DNA of 12,082 bases from Desulfobulbaceae bacterium (GCA_023230525.1 JALNXE010000119.1:1-12082); one strand, 5' to 3'; shown: positions 1 to 7,748, counted from the first letter of the stretch. Numbers and translations: made by a program. Notes: generated from the letters alone by a model not told the origin.

Positions 1-858
1 GGCACCGGCACCGGCGCCGCGCCCATCGTGGCCAAGGTGAGCAAGGAGCTCGGCGCGCTCACCGTGGCGGTGGTGACCAAGCCTTTTGTCTTTGAGGGCA
101 AGGCCCGCATGAAAAATGCCGAGGCCGGCTGGGAACAGCTCAAAAAACATGTGGACACCATCATCACCATTCCCAATGACCGCATTCTCTCCCTTACCCA
201 GAAAAAAACCCGCTTTCTCGATGGCATGAAGATGGCTGATAATGTGCTGGTGCAGGCGGTGAAAGGCATAACCGATCTGATTAACCTGCCTGGTTACATC
301 AATCCGGACTTTGCCGATGTATGCACGGTGATGAACGAAATGGGACCCGCCCTGATGGGCGCCGGGGTTGGCATCGGGGAAAACAGGGCCATCGAGGCGG
401 TCAACATGGCCATAGCGAGCCCCTTGCTGCAGGATATCAGCATTGACGGGGCCAAGGGTGTGCTGGTCAACATCTCAGCCCGGGAAGACACCCTGACCAT
501 GGCCGAGGTGACCGAGGCCACCAGCAAGATATACGAAGAGGTGCACGATGAGGCCAATATCATCCTGGGCGTCATCTTTGATGATTCCCTGGGAGAGGAG
601 CTGCGGGTCACGGTGGTTGCCACCGGCATCCGGGTGGCGGAGGAGCTGGAGCCCCTGCCTGATAAGGTGACCCCGCTGCCCAAAAAGGCGGAACTGAAGG
701 GGGCCAGCGGCTCCCTGCCCTTCAGCCAGGGGAACAAACTGCCTCATGTGGCCAACGGCGGCAGCTACCCTGATGCCAGGAAAAAATATACCACGGTCAG
801 AATTTTTGATGAAGACCAACTGGATGAGCCGACCTTTATCCGGCGCAATGAAAATTGA
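1..858 (+). CDS. ftsZ: Cell division protein FtsZ, C-terminal 285 residues (5' end outside window)
   Basis: FtsZ is the tubulin-like GTPase that polymerises into the cytoplasmic Z-ring and recruits the division machinery. The reading frame is open from base 1 and begins inside the GTP-binding signature (GTGTGAAP, visible residues 1-8), so roughly the first 100 residues of a normal FtsZ lie outside the window. The T7 synergy loop is visible as N-P-D-F-A-D-V (about residues 101-107); its Asp completes the GTPase site of the neighbouring subunit, and most FtsZ proteins have another residue in place of the Pro. The C-terminal domain is followed by a linker of about 60 residues and a conserved tail peptide, DEPTFIRR, near the end. 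That tail normally binds FtsA and other partners, so the 3' end looks intact. The internal GTG at base 28 is not the start. Identification is secure. Confidence 0.97.
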   Translation, partial: GTGTGAAPIVAKVSKELGALTVAVVTKPFVFEGKARMKNAEAGWEQLKKHVDTIITIPNDRILSLTQKKTRFLDGMKMADNVLVQAVKGITDLINLPGYINPDFADVCTVMNEMGPALMGAGVGIGENRAIEAVNMAIASPLLQDISIDGAKGVLVNISAREDTLTMAEVTEATSKIYEEVHDEANIILGVIFDDSLGEELRVTVVATGIRVAEELEPLPDKVTPLPKKAELKGASGSLPFSQGNKLPHVANGGSYPDARKKYTTVRIFDEDQLDEPTFIRRNEN

Positions 859-863
859 TGGGG

Positions 864-1056
864 GGCAGATCGCGGATCGCGGATTGCGGGATCGGGGGAT
901 GGCACGGGGTACAGCATTTTCCCCGGAGCCTGGGAGCTGACGAGCTGAAAAAAATATTTCTGTGATCTCTGTTTGTTCCGTGGTAAAAAATGGCTATTGC
1001 CACGTGAACTGGGTGCGCCGCCAAATCCGCAATCTGAAATCCCCAATCCGCAATTG
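864..1056. repeat. Short GC-rich repeats in opposite orientation around the ftsZ / radical SAM junction
   Basis: Bases 864-899 hold degenerate tandem copies of a unit like CGGATCG. Bases 1021-1056 hold the same kind of unit on the other strand (AATCCGCAATC and variants). For example, gatcgcggatt at 875-885 is nearly the reverse complement of aatccgcaatc at 1024-1034, with 10 of 11 positions matching. About 120 bases lie between the two arms. Repeats of this look, which translate as runs of N-P-Q-S-x-I-P, are familiar to me from intergenic DNA in related genomes; that is recollection and not a search result. The right arm lies inside the predicted 5' end of the radical SAM gene. No transposase is linked to it. 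Confidence 0.6.
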
Positions 1057-2775
1057 ATTAAACCGACACGACCAGCCAGACCGGACGAAACCGGGGCCAT
1101 CAGGAAAAAATGGACAGGAAAGCTGCCGGTTGCCCTGGTGTTTCCCAATGTTTACCATATCGGCATGTCAAATCTCGGCATGCAGCTGGTCTATGGACTG
1201 GTCAATGCCCATCCCGACTTTGTCTGCGAGCGGGTTTTTCTGCCGGACCCGCCATCATCGCCCCGATCAGTAGAATCCTCCCGCCCCCTGACAGATTTTC
1301 CGGTTCTGTTCTGCACCGTGAGTTTCGAGCAGGATTATGTCAACCTGATCAGCCTGCTCATCAGCGGCGGCATCGAGCCCTTTGCCGCAAAACGCGGCCA
1401 GGCGGATCGGATTGCCCCAGGCGCCCCGCTGGTGGTGGGCGGCGGGGTGGCGACCTTTATCAATCCGGAACCCCTGGCCCCTTATTTTGATCTGTTGCTG
1501 CCGGGCGAGGCCGAGCCGGGCCTGCCCGAGTTCCTAAACCGGCTGCTGGCGTACGCGGCTCAGGGGTTCCCCTCCCGGGAAGAGCTGCTGCTGGATCTGG
1601 CCCTGCACCAGCCTGGTTGTTATGTGCCCCGCTTTTATGAGATGGAATACCAGGGCGGCCGGCTTGCGGCCGTCTACCGGCGCTGTGATGTCCCCTATCC
1701 GGTGAAGAAAACGACCATGACCGGAGCCGCGGTTGCCGGCCATTCGCTGCTGCTGACCCCTGACACGGAATTTTCTGATCTCTTTCTCACCGAACTCGGC
1801 CGGGGCTGCAGCCGGGGCTGCCGCTTCTGCGCCGCCGGTTTTGTCTACCGGCCGCCCCGGCTCTGGCCGGCGGAGTCGATCATCCGGGCTCTGGAGGAGA
1901 AGGCGGAGCAAACCAAACGGGTGGGTCTGCTGGGCATGGAGATGGCCCGGACTGATGATCTGGCCAGGATCGCCGAGGTGCTTGCCGCCACCTCCTGCCA
2001 GCTTTCCTTTTCCTCCCTGCGGGCCGATGCCATCAGCCCGGAACTGCTCAAACTCTTAGGGGCCAGCGGACTGAAAACAGCGGCCATCGCCCCTGACGGA
2101 GGTTCTGAGCGGCTGCGGCGGGTGATCAATAAGGGCATCACCGGGGAGGAGCTGCTGTGGGCCGCCCGGGAACTGGTCAAGGCAGGGGTGACAAATCTGA
2201 AACTCTATTTTATGATTGGGCTGCCCACGGAAACGGAAGAAGATCTGCAGGAACTTGCCGGTCTGACCTTCAGAATCAGGGAAACAATCGGGGCGGTGGG
2301 CCGGGCCCGGGGCAGACTGCCCATGCTGACCGTCAGTCTCAACTCCTTTGTCCCCAAGGCCTGGACGCCTTTTCAGTTCTGTGCCTTTGCCGGAGTGCCG
2401 GAACTGAAGGAGAAGATAAAATTTTTGCGTAAACAGTTTGCCGGACAGGCCAATATCCGCCTGAACGTGGATAATCCGGATAATGCCTTTTTTCAGGCGG
2501 TTCTTGCCAGGGGAGACAGAAAGGTGGGAGAAATGCTTTTTCATTTGGCGTCGGCGCCCGGCAACTGGCGTCAGCTTTTCCGGCGCCATGACGTGCAGCC
2601 GGAGCACCACACCAGGGAGCGGGAGCGGCATGAGCTTTTCCCCTGGGAGATAATTGATCACGGCATCAGCCGCGAGTATCTGTGGGCCGAATACCAGCGC
2701 GCCCTGGCCGGAAAAAGCACGCCGGTATGCGATACCGCGAAGTGCCGGCGCTGCGGGGTGTGTGATGGAAAATAA
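973..2775 (+). CDS. Radical SAM protein with N-terminal B12-binding-like domain (TIGR03960-like), start uncertain
   Basis: The protein is up to 600 residues. Residues 50-190 resemble the B12-binding-like domain of this family (LVFPNVYHIGMSNLG; VVGGG). The radical SAM core follows, with its cluster motif C279-x3-C283-x2-C286, which would bind a [4Fe-4S] cluster and S-adenosylmethionine. The C-terminus ends in C586-x4-C-x2-C-x2-C597, a possible extra cluster site. Family members often carry or neighbour a DUF2344 domain; none is seen here. The substrate is unknown. The first in-frame start is TTG at 973, with other TTG codons at 997 and 1054; none has a Shine-Dalgarno sequence. Residues up to about 28 are encoded by repeat-like DNA, and family similarity starts near residue 33, so 1054 may be nearer the truth. 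The stop overlaps the following kinase gene, which suggests co-transcription and coupled translation. The family call is strong; the start is weak. Confidence 0.88.
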   Translation: MFRGKKWLLPRELGAPPNPQSEIPNPQLIKPTRPARPDETGAIRKKWTGKLPVALVFPNVYHIGMSNLGMQLVYGLVNAHPDFVCERVFLPDPPSSPRSVESSRPLTDFPVLFCTVSFEQDYVNLISLLISGGIEPFAAKRGQADRIAPGAPLVVGGGVATFINPEPLAPYFDLLLPGEAEPGLPEFLNRLLAYAAQGFPSREELLLDLALHQPGCYVPRFYEMEYQGGRLAAVYRRCDVPYPVKKTTMTGAAVAGHSLLLTPDTEFSDLFLTELGRGCSRGCRFCAAGFVYRPPRLWPAESIIRALEEKAEQTKRVGLLGMEMARTDDLARIAEVLAATSCQLSFSSLRADAISPELLKLLGASGLKTAAIAPDGGSERLRRVINKGITGEELLWAARELVKAGVTNLKLYFMIGLPTETEEDLQELAGLTFRIRETIGAVGRARGRLPMLTVSLNSFVPKAWTPFQFCAFAGVPELKEKIKFLRKQFAGQANIRLNVDNPDNAFFQAVLARGDRKVGEMLFHLASAPGNWRQLFRRHDVQPEHHTRERERHELFPWEIIDHGISREYLWAEYQRALAGKSTPVCDTAKCRRCGVCDGK

Positions 2776-4192
2776 TGCGGCCGCTGACATGGTCAGCACC
2801 AAGCCGTTCCGGCTGGTCAAATTCTTTTCCTTCACCAGCCTGGCCGTCATCCTGGTCGCCTCACTGGTGCTGTCCCTGGTTATTTCCAACTACACCAAAA
2901 ACGTGCTGCTGGAACGCAGCGAGGCCTATAACCTAGTGCTGGCGGAAAATGTCAGCCACCAGATCTTCCAGCAGTTCGTCCTGCCCCTTGCCTTGCAGAA
3001 CCGGCAGATTGCCGTGGAGGACCCCCGGCAGTTCAAGCAGCTTGATAAGATTGTCCGCACCGCCACCCACGGCATGAACGTGCATTCCGTCACCATCTTT
3101 TCCAAGAAGGAAAACCAGGTGTCGTACAGCACCATCAGTGAGATCGTCGGGGCCAAAGACCTGGGCAAGGAGGAGTATGAACGGGCGCTTCTGGGTGAAA
3201 ACGTGTCGGTGCTGCGCATCAACGGCTCCCTGCTGAACCTGCTGCCCGGCCGGGAGAAGATTACCTGCCAGCTGCGCACCTTTATCCCGCTGCGTAAGGA
3301 AAAACCGTTCAGCCTGACCCGGGACGTCATGGGCGTTATTGAGATCGTCCAGGACCTGACCGGTGACCTGGACGCCCTGATTAAGCTGCAGTCCTGGATT
3401 ATTTTTACCTCGCTGGTCATCATGGGCGGTCTCTTTCTGGCCCTGCGCTTTATTGTCGCCAGGGCGGACCGCATCATCGAGGCCAGAACGGAAGAGAGAA
3501 GAAAGCTCGAGGTGAAGCTCAATCAATCGGAAAGACTGGCCTCCCTGGGCCAGATGGTGGCCTCGGTCTCCCACGAGATCAAGAATCCCCTGGGGATTAT
3601 CCGGGGCACGGCCGAGATCCTGGGTAAACGGCTCAGCAAAATCGCCCCGGAAAACAGTCACCTGGCAAAGATCATTGTCGAGGAGACCACCCGGCTCGAC
3701 GGCATTGTCCGTGAGTTTCTTGATTTTGCCCGGCCCCAGCAGCCCAGGCTGCAGCCCCTGGTGGTAAATGAGGTGCTGACCAAGGTGCTTGATTTCATGG
3801 GGCCGGAATTTGACAAGCGCAACATAGCGGTGAAGCGCAATCTGGACCAGGCACTGCCGAAAATTCAGGGAGATTTTGATCAGCTTTACCAGGCCTGCAT
3901 GAATATCCTGGTCAATGCCATGCAGGCCATAGAGCATGGTGGCAGTATTTTTGTTACCACCGGTTTGGCCATCGACCAGAAAAAGGTATTTCTGTCCATC
4001 TCAGATACCGGCAGCGGCATGTCCGAGGAGATGATCGCGCAGATATTTCATCCCTTTGTCACCAGCAAGAACAAGGGCACCGGACTGGGGCTTGCCATCG
4101 TCAAGAATGTCATTGACAGCCACCATGGGGTCATTTCCGTGGCCAGCAAGGAGGGGGAAGGGGCGGAATTCATCATCGAGTTTCCCCTGTAA
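2765..4192 (+). CDS. Membrane sensor histidine kinase (two transmembrane segments, HisKA plus HATPase), orphan
   Basis: This 475-residue sensor kinase would autophosphorylate on a His and pass phosphate to a response regulator. Transmembrane segments lie at about residues 21-43 and 210-232, enclosing a periplasmic sensor region of about 165 residues that I cannot assign. A coiled-coil linker leads to the H-box SHEIKNP (phospho-acceptor His270), the N-box with Asn380 and Asn384, the G1 box DTGSGM (Asp414), the F-box-like HPFVTSK and the G2 box GTGLGL (438-443). All catalytic boxes are intact, in an NtrB/ZraS-like arrangement. ATG 2765 is chosen because it lies within the last codons of the radical SAM gene, behind a G-rich stretch; the frame is open further upstream, but that part overlaps the radical SAM gene and does not look like protein. 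No response regulator lies in the window, so signal and output are unknown. Confidence 0.93.
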   Translation: MENNAAADMVSTKPFRLVKFFSFTSLAVILVASLVLSLVISNYTKNVLLERSEAYNLVLAENVSHQIFQQFVLPLALQNRQIAVEDPRQFKQLDKIVRTATHGMNVHSVTIFSKKENQVSYSTISEIVGAKDLGKEEYERALLGENVSVLRINGSLLNLLPGREKITCQLRTFIPLRKEKPFSLTRDVMGVIEIVQDLTGDLDALIKLQSWIIFTSLVIMGGLFLALRFIVARADRIIEARTEERRKLEVKLNQSERLASLGQMVASVSHEIKNPLGIIRGTAEILGKRLSKIAPENSHLAKIIVEETTRLDGIVREFLDFARPQQPRLQPLVVNEVLTKVLDFMGPEFDKRNIAVKRNLDQALPKIQGDFDQLYQACMNILVNAMQAIEHGGSIFVTTGLAIDQKKVFLSISDTGSGMSEEMIAQIFHPFVTSKNKGTGLGLAIVKNVIDSHHGVISVASKEGEGAEFIIEFPL

Positions 4193-4248
4193 ACCGCAGA
4201 GCGGCAAGCAGGATCTGGCGCTGCCCGCCCTTGATCCGGCCTGCCTGG

Positions 4249-4551
4249 TCAGCCGCTTCTGGCTGCCAGATACGGGCAAGGTTGGCCATGGGGAAAGCTG
4301 CGGCACTGATCGGGCCGGGCCGGGTAGACCAGACAGCGCTGCCGGGTGGCACCCTGCACCAGAAAGATACACGATCTGTCCTCTTTCACCAGCAGAGAAT
4401 GACGGTTTGCCATGTATTGCCGGCGCACCTCACCATCACGCAAGCCGAAGAAGCGGGCCAGCCGGTTGACATCCTCGGCCGTGATCAGCAGCACGGCGCC
4501 ATCCTCCTGGTAACAGCAGTATGCCGGGCATCCCTTGCAGAAAAAATCCAT
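4249..4551 (-). CDS. Small YkgJ-family (UPF0153) cysteine-cluster protein
   Basis: The product is 100 residues and fits the YkgJ/UPF0153 family, often described as zinc- or iron-chelating proteins of unknown role. The N-terminus carries C5-x2-C8-x3-C12-C13, followed by C61, C73, C83 and C92 in the family pattern (C-I-F-L, then C-L-V-Y-P-A-R-P-x-x-C-R-x-F-P). The eight cysteines could hold a metal ion or an Fe-S cluster; no activity can be named. ATG at 4551 is preceded by AAGAGG at a good spacing. The gene lies 62 bases downstream of the sucrose-phosphate synthase gene on the same strand and could be read through from it, with no functional link implied. It converges on the histidine kinase gene, 56 bases away. 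A second, longer member of the family is encoded at 10624-11547. Confidence 0.85.
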   Translation of the reverse strand: MDFFCKGCPAYCCYQEDGAVLLITAEDVNRLARFFGLRDGEVRRQYMANRHSLLVKEDRSCIFLVQGATRQRCLVYPARPDQCRSFPHGQPCPYLAARSG

Positions 4552-4613
4552 TGCCGGGCCTCTTGTTGAGTTTTTTTACGCCGGTAAATAAGTAGTTTGC
4601 CGGAGAAGAGAAC

Positions 4614-6788
4614 TCAGAGAAATTTATAGTGCTTCAGGCCGTCGATGATGCCGCCGGCGTATTGGTGTCTGCTGAAAAAAATGCCCCGTTTGCCCTGCAG
4701 GGGATCGAGTTCCCGGCTGTGGTTGCCCACCACCAGTCCGCAGGTCCTGCTGCGCAGCATATCCTCGTCATTGCCGGAGTCGCCCGCCGCCATGATATTT
4801 TCCGGGGAGATTCCCCATTTGTTTTTGAGGTAACTGATGGCCTTGCCCTTGCCGGCCCGGTGGGGAAGAATATCAAGAAACTGTCCGTGGGAGTAAATGA
4901 TCCTGCAGCGCAGTCTGGCGTCCCGCAGGTTACGGATCACCCTGTTCAGCAGTTGCCTGTCGTCCGGCATGAAGTAGCTGATCTTGAAGCGGCTCTGACC
5001 ATCGGCGCCCTGGGATGAAAGAAAGTCGAGGCCGGCAAGCTCCCTCTTGATCTCTTCGGGCCGCCAGCGGTGGTTGAGGTGCTGCTGCCAGCCTTTGTCG
5101 ATGCGCAGGCCGGGTCCGTAATAGATTTCCGTGCCCACTGAACAGATGAGGATATCGGGGATGGGGATATGCTGTTCGGCCAGGATATCCATGGTCATAT
5201 CCAGGCTGCGGCCGGTGGCCACTCCCCAGCCGATTTTCTCCCGGTGGTTGTGCAGCAGTTCAAGCAGCTCGGTCAGTCGTGCCCGGTCGCCGGTCAGGGT
5301 GTTGTCGATATCGGTGATCAGCAGTTTTTTCAAGAGGGTCAACCGGGCGCCGAAAGAGGAGCGGCTGGCCGTAATGCCGGGTTGGGCGGGTTCATGGAAA
5401 TATCCGGGCAGCAGTTTTTTCAGGCAGCCCACCGTGCGCTGACAGTGGGATTCCCAGGCATAATGGCTGCGAACTCCGTTGATGCCGCTACGGGAATATG
5501 ACTGCCATTTCGCCGGGTCAGCCAGCATCTCCTTGATGGCTGCCCCGATTTTTCTGGAACTGGCCGCGTCCACCAGGATGCCGCTCGCGCACTTGGCCAC
5601 GATATCAACCGGACCGCCGTCATTGGTGGCGATAATGGGCAGGCCGCAGGCGGAAGCCTCAATGATGGTGAGGCCGAAAGGCTCCACCAGCGCCGGATTG
5701 ACAAAAACTCCGCCGCTAGCGGCACACAATCGGTAGAGTTCCGGTACTTCGCTGGCGAAATCATGTTTTTTCGGGATGGCCAGCTTGCCGTACAGGTCGT
5801 AAAAATCCATCTTTAACAGCATATCGGTGAGCACATTGCGCTCGTTGTCTTCCATTCCGCTGATATTCTTGCGAATGCCGGCAAAAATAGCCAGGTTGGC
5901 CATGGCGCGGAGCTCGTTGTCCGTGCCGTATGCCTCGATCAGGCCAGTGATGTTTTTGCGCTGATCCGGCCGGCACAGGGCAAGAATAAAGGGTTTGTCC
6001 GGCTTGGCCCAGAAGCGCTGCAGTTCCCGCTGCAGGGTCAGCCTGATCTGCTTGGCCGAGCCATTGTTGCCGTGGGGGGCCGGATTGCTGTGGTAATAAG
6101 GGTAAAAGGTTTCCAGGTCAATGCCGGGAGCAATAACAGCGTATTGCTGCTGCGCGGCATTGTCATAGAGACCGTACTGTTTGTCAATCTCCTGGCTGGT
6201 GCTGGTTATGATCAGGTTGGCCTTTTTGATGATCTCCTCTTCAACGCTGATGCGGTGATCGATCCTGTAACGTTTGTTGATCTCCGCAACGGACTGGCCG
6301 CTGGCCAGCAGCTTGGCCTTCTTGGTGCGTCCCAGGGAGTGGCCGGTGAAGACGAAGGGGGCGCCAAAGGCGGCGGCCAGCTCCATGGCCACATAGCCCG
6401 CGTCCGCGTAATGGCCATGGAAGATGTCCGGAATACGGCCCTGGGCCTTGATCAGCTTCAAGGTCTTGTTGATGAATTCATCAAGATGGGGCCAGAGCAG
6501 CTCCTTGCGGATATACCTTCTGCCGCCGCACGGGATGCGGATGATCCGGGCGTTGCCGCTGATCTGCTCCATGGGGGTGGAATAGCTGGCCGAAAGTTTG
6601 TTGTCCTCGATGAGCCTGGTGACCAGATCCACCTGGCCTACCTCAGGCTGGGCAGCCAGGGCCCGGGCCAGTTCCAGCACATATTTTACCTGACCGCCGG
6701 TGTCCGCGTCATAGCCCAGCTCGGGGGATTCACCCCGGATAAGGCCATGGATGCTGAAAAGCTGTATGTATAGTCCTGGTTTGGGCAT
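4614..6788 (-). CDS. sps: Sucrose-phosphate synthase with fused C-terminal HAD (sucrose-phosphatase-like) domain
   Basis: The 724-residue protein is predicted to join UDP- or ADP-glucose to fructose 6-phosphate, giving sucrose 6-phosphate, and possibly to remove the phosphate as well. Residues 1-460 are a GT-B glycosyltransferase of family GT4: the glycine-rich loop with DTGGQ (residues 29-33), HGHYADAG, FTGHSLG, and the donor-site motif running from E369 to E377 (VEPFGLTIIE). Residues 485-724 are a HAD phosphatase domain with DIDNTLTGD (nucleophile Asp493, acid/base Asp495), ATGRS, a Lys in the GKGKAISYL stretch, and GDSGND (669-674). All HAD catalytic residues are present, unlike the inactive domain of plant synthases. 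ATG 6788 is chosen because family similarity begins directly after it (KPGLYIQLFSIHG); the longer frame overlaps the kinase gene upstream. A weak GGGA lies before it. It follows the fructokinase-like gene by 14 bases. Confidence 0.93.
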   Translation of the reverse strand: MPKPGLYIQLFSIHGLIRGESPELGYDADTGGQVKYVLELARALAAQPEVGQVDLVTRLIEDNKLSASYSTPMEQISGNARIIRIPCGGRRYIRKELLWPHLDEFINKTLKLIKAQGRIPDIFHGHYADAGYVAMELAAAFGAPFVFTGHSLGRTKKAKLLASGQSVAEINKRYRIDHRISVEEEIIKKANLIITSTSQEIDKQYGLYDNAAQQQYAVIAPGIDLETFYPYYHSNPAPHGNNGSAKQIRLTLQRELQRFWAKPDKPFILALCRPDQRKNITGLIEAYGTDNELRAMANLAIFAGIRKNISGMEDNERNVLTDMLLKMDFYDLYGKLAIPKKHDFASEVPELYRLCAASGGVFVNPALVEPFGLTIIEASACGLPIIATNDGGPVDIVAKCASGILVDAASSRKIGAAIKEMLADPAKWQSYSRSGINGVRSHYAWESHCQRTVGCLKKLLPGYFHEPAQPGITASRSSFGARLTLLKKLLITDIDNTLTGDRARLTELLELLHNHREKIGWGVATGRSLDMTMDILAEQHIPIPDILICSVGTEIYYGPGLRIDKGWQQHLNHRWRPEEIKRELAGLDFLSSQGADGQSRFKISYFMPDDRQLLNRVIRNLRDARLRCRIIYSHGQFLDILPHRAGKGKAISYLKNKWGISPENIMAAGDSGNDEDMLRSRTCGLVVGNHSRELDPLQGKRGIFFSRHQYAGGIIDGLKHYKFL

Positions 6789-6802
6789 GAGATTCCCGCT
6801 TG

Positions 6803-7657
6803 TTAAAAGACGAAGTCCTGCATGGGCGGCGTGGCCCCCGGCCGGCCCGCCACGTAGGAGCCTCTTTTGTTGGCCCTTGCCAGGCATTGCGGCCAGGGCC
6901 GTGCATGGATGATCCCTTCAATCAAGGTGGCGAAAAATGCGTCGCCCGCGCCCACGGTGTCAGCCACCTGCACCGGAAAGCCGCCATGTTCGAATACGCC
7001 GTCTTTGGTGACCAGCAAGGCGCCGGCTGAACCGCGGGTGACGGCAAGGCAGAGGAGCTGCCAGCGGTTGCAGAGCCTGCCCGCCCTTTGGGCTATGGGG
7101 CCGGCGGGGATACCCGACCAGTCGGCAACCTGCTGCAGTTCGTCCTCATTGAGTTTGACCACGTCCGCCGCGGCCAGGGAATCGAGCACCACCTCCGCCG
7201 GGGTAAAGGGCGGGCGCAGGTTGACATCGTAAAACAGCAGGTCAGCCTGGTCCCACAGGGAGCGGATGGTCCTGCGGCTCGGCGCGAAACGCTGGGCCAG
7301 GGTGCCGAAAACCAGATGAAAGGGTTGGGGAGAGTCGTTTAAAAAGGGTTCCGCCTCGATGGCGTCCCAGGCCGCCGGCGCAACAATATCAAAGGACGGC
7401 GCGTTGTTTTTGCCGAAGGAGACCACCACCCGGCCGGTGGGCAGCTCACCGTCCCGCTGGATGCCGGCAACCGGCAGACCGAGGCCGGCAATGTGGCGCA
7501 GGGTGAGATCCGTCAGCTCATCGTTACCGATCCGGCCGATCAGGCGGACCTGCAGGCCGAAGGAGGAGAGGTGGTAGGCGACATTTAGCGGAGCACCACC
7601 CAGCAGTCTTTTGCCCGCTATGATATCCCAGACAATTTCACCAATGGCTACAATCAT
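6803..7657 (-). CDS. PfkB-family carbohydrate kinase, probable fructokinase
   Basis: This 284-residue protein of the PfkB/ribokinase family would transfer phosphate from ATP to a sugar, most likely fructose, giving the fructose 6-phosphate used by the adjacent synthase. The N-terminus (IVAIGEIVWDI) is typical. The substrate-side signature LLGGAPLNVAYHL lies at residues 18-30. The second PfkB signature DTVGAGDAFFA (233-243) supplies the anion hole and the catalytic base Asp239. A C-terminal ANKRGSYVAGRPGATP stretch matches fructokinases. The assignment to fructose rests on resemblance and on the sucrose-phosphate synthase 14 bases downstream; fructokinase genes accompany sps in known sucrose clusters, for example in methanotrophs. 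No sucrose synthase or invertase is visible in the window. The ATG at 7657 has no good Shine-Dalgarno sequence. Confidence 0.9.
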   Translation of the reverse strand: MIVAIGEIVWDIIAGKRLLGGAPLNVAYHLSSFGLQVRLIGRIGNDELTDLTLRHIAGLGLPVAGIQRDGELPTGRVVVSFGKNNAPSFDIVAPAAWDAIEAEPFLNDSPQPFHLVFGTLAQRFAPSRRTIRSLWDQADLLFYDVNLRPPFTPAEVVLDSLAAADVVKLNEDELQQVADWSGIPAGPIAQRAGRLCNRWQLLCLAVTRGSAGALLVTKDGVFEHGGFPVQVADTVGAGDAFFATLIEGIIHARPWPQCLARANKRGSYVAGRPGATPPMQDFVF

Positions 7658-7721
7658 TTTGTCATAAAGGGTTTAGTGGGTAATACTATTGTCAGGGAAA
7701 GGGTGCGTAGATTGCAAACAC

Positions 7722-7748
7722 CATATACCAGTGGCAGGAGTATGTCAA
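7722..7748 (-). promoter_or_regulatory. Candidate promoter for the fructokinase / sucrose-phosphate synthase operon
   Basis: On the minus strand a perfect TTGACA (7748-7743) is followed after 15 bases by TATATG (7727-7722), which is preceded by TGG, as in an extended -10 element. The spacer is shorter than the usual 17, which the extended -10 could offset. The start of transcription would fall near 7715, giving a leader of about 58 bases before the kinase ATG at 7657. This would let the sucrose genes be transcribed apart from the upstream PHP gene. It is a prediction by eye. Confidence 0.4.

Noticed and set aside
900..917. TGGCACG resembling a sigma54 -24 element after ftsZ
   Set aside because: The GC that would form the -12 element is one base too far away (11 bases between the GG and GC pairs, where 10 are needed), and sigma54 promoters are very sensitive to this spacing.
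2654..2764. Upstream extension of the histidine kinase frame
   Set aside because: It overlaps the conserved end of the radical SAM gene and encodes no plausible kinase N-terminus; the ATG at 2765 leads directly into the first membrane segment.
2056..2889. 277-residue open frame antisense to the radical SAM gene
   Set aside because: It mirrors conserved coding sequence on the plus strand and spans the overlap of two real genes; no domain is visible.
2933..3937. 334-residue open frame antisense to the histidine kinase
   Set aside because: It lies wholly opposite a gene with intact kinase motifs, shows no recognisable domain and has the composition expected from the complement of a GC-rich gene.
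4193..4248. Possible terminator between the convergent kinase and YkgJ genes
   Set aside because: Only short, bulged pairings (GCAGG...CCTGC with GATC) and no T-run in either direction.
4575..4608. Stem (CCGGTAAA / TTTGCCGG) between the sucrose-phosphate synthase and small YkgJ genes
   Set aside because: No T-run follows it in the direction of transcription and the stem has a mismatch on the minus strand, so it is not a credible terminator.
6072..6773. 233-residue open frame antisense to the sucrose-phosphate synthase
   Set aside because: The opposite strand carries well-preserved glycosyltransferase motifs; long antisense frames are common at high GC.
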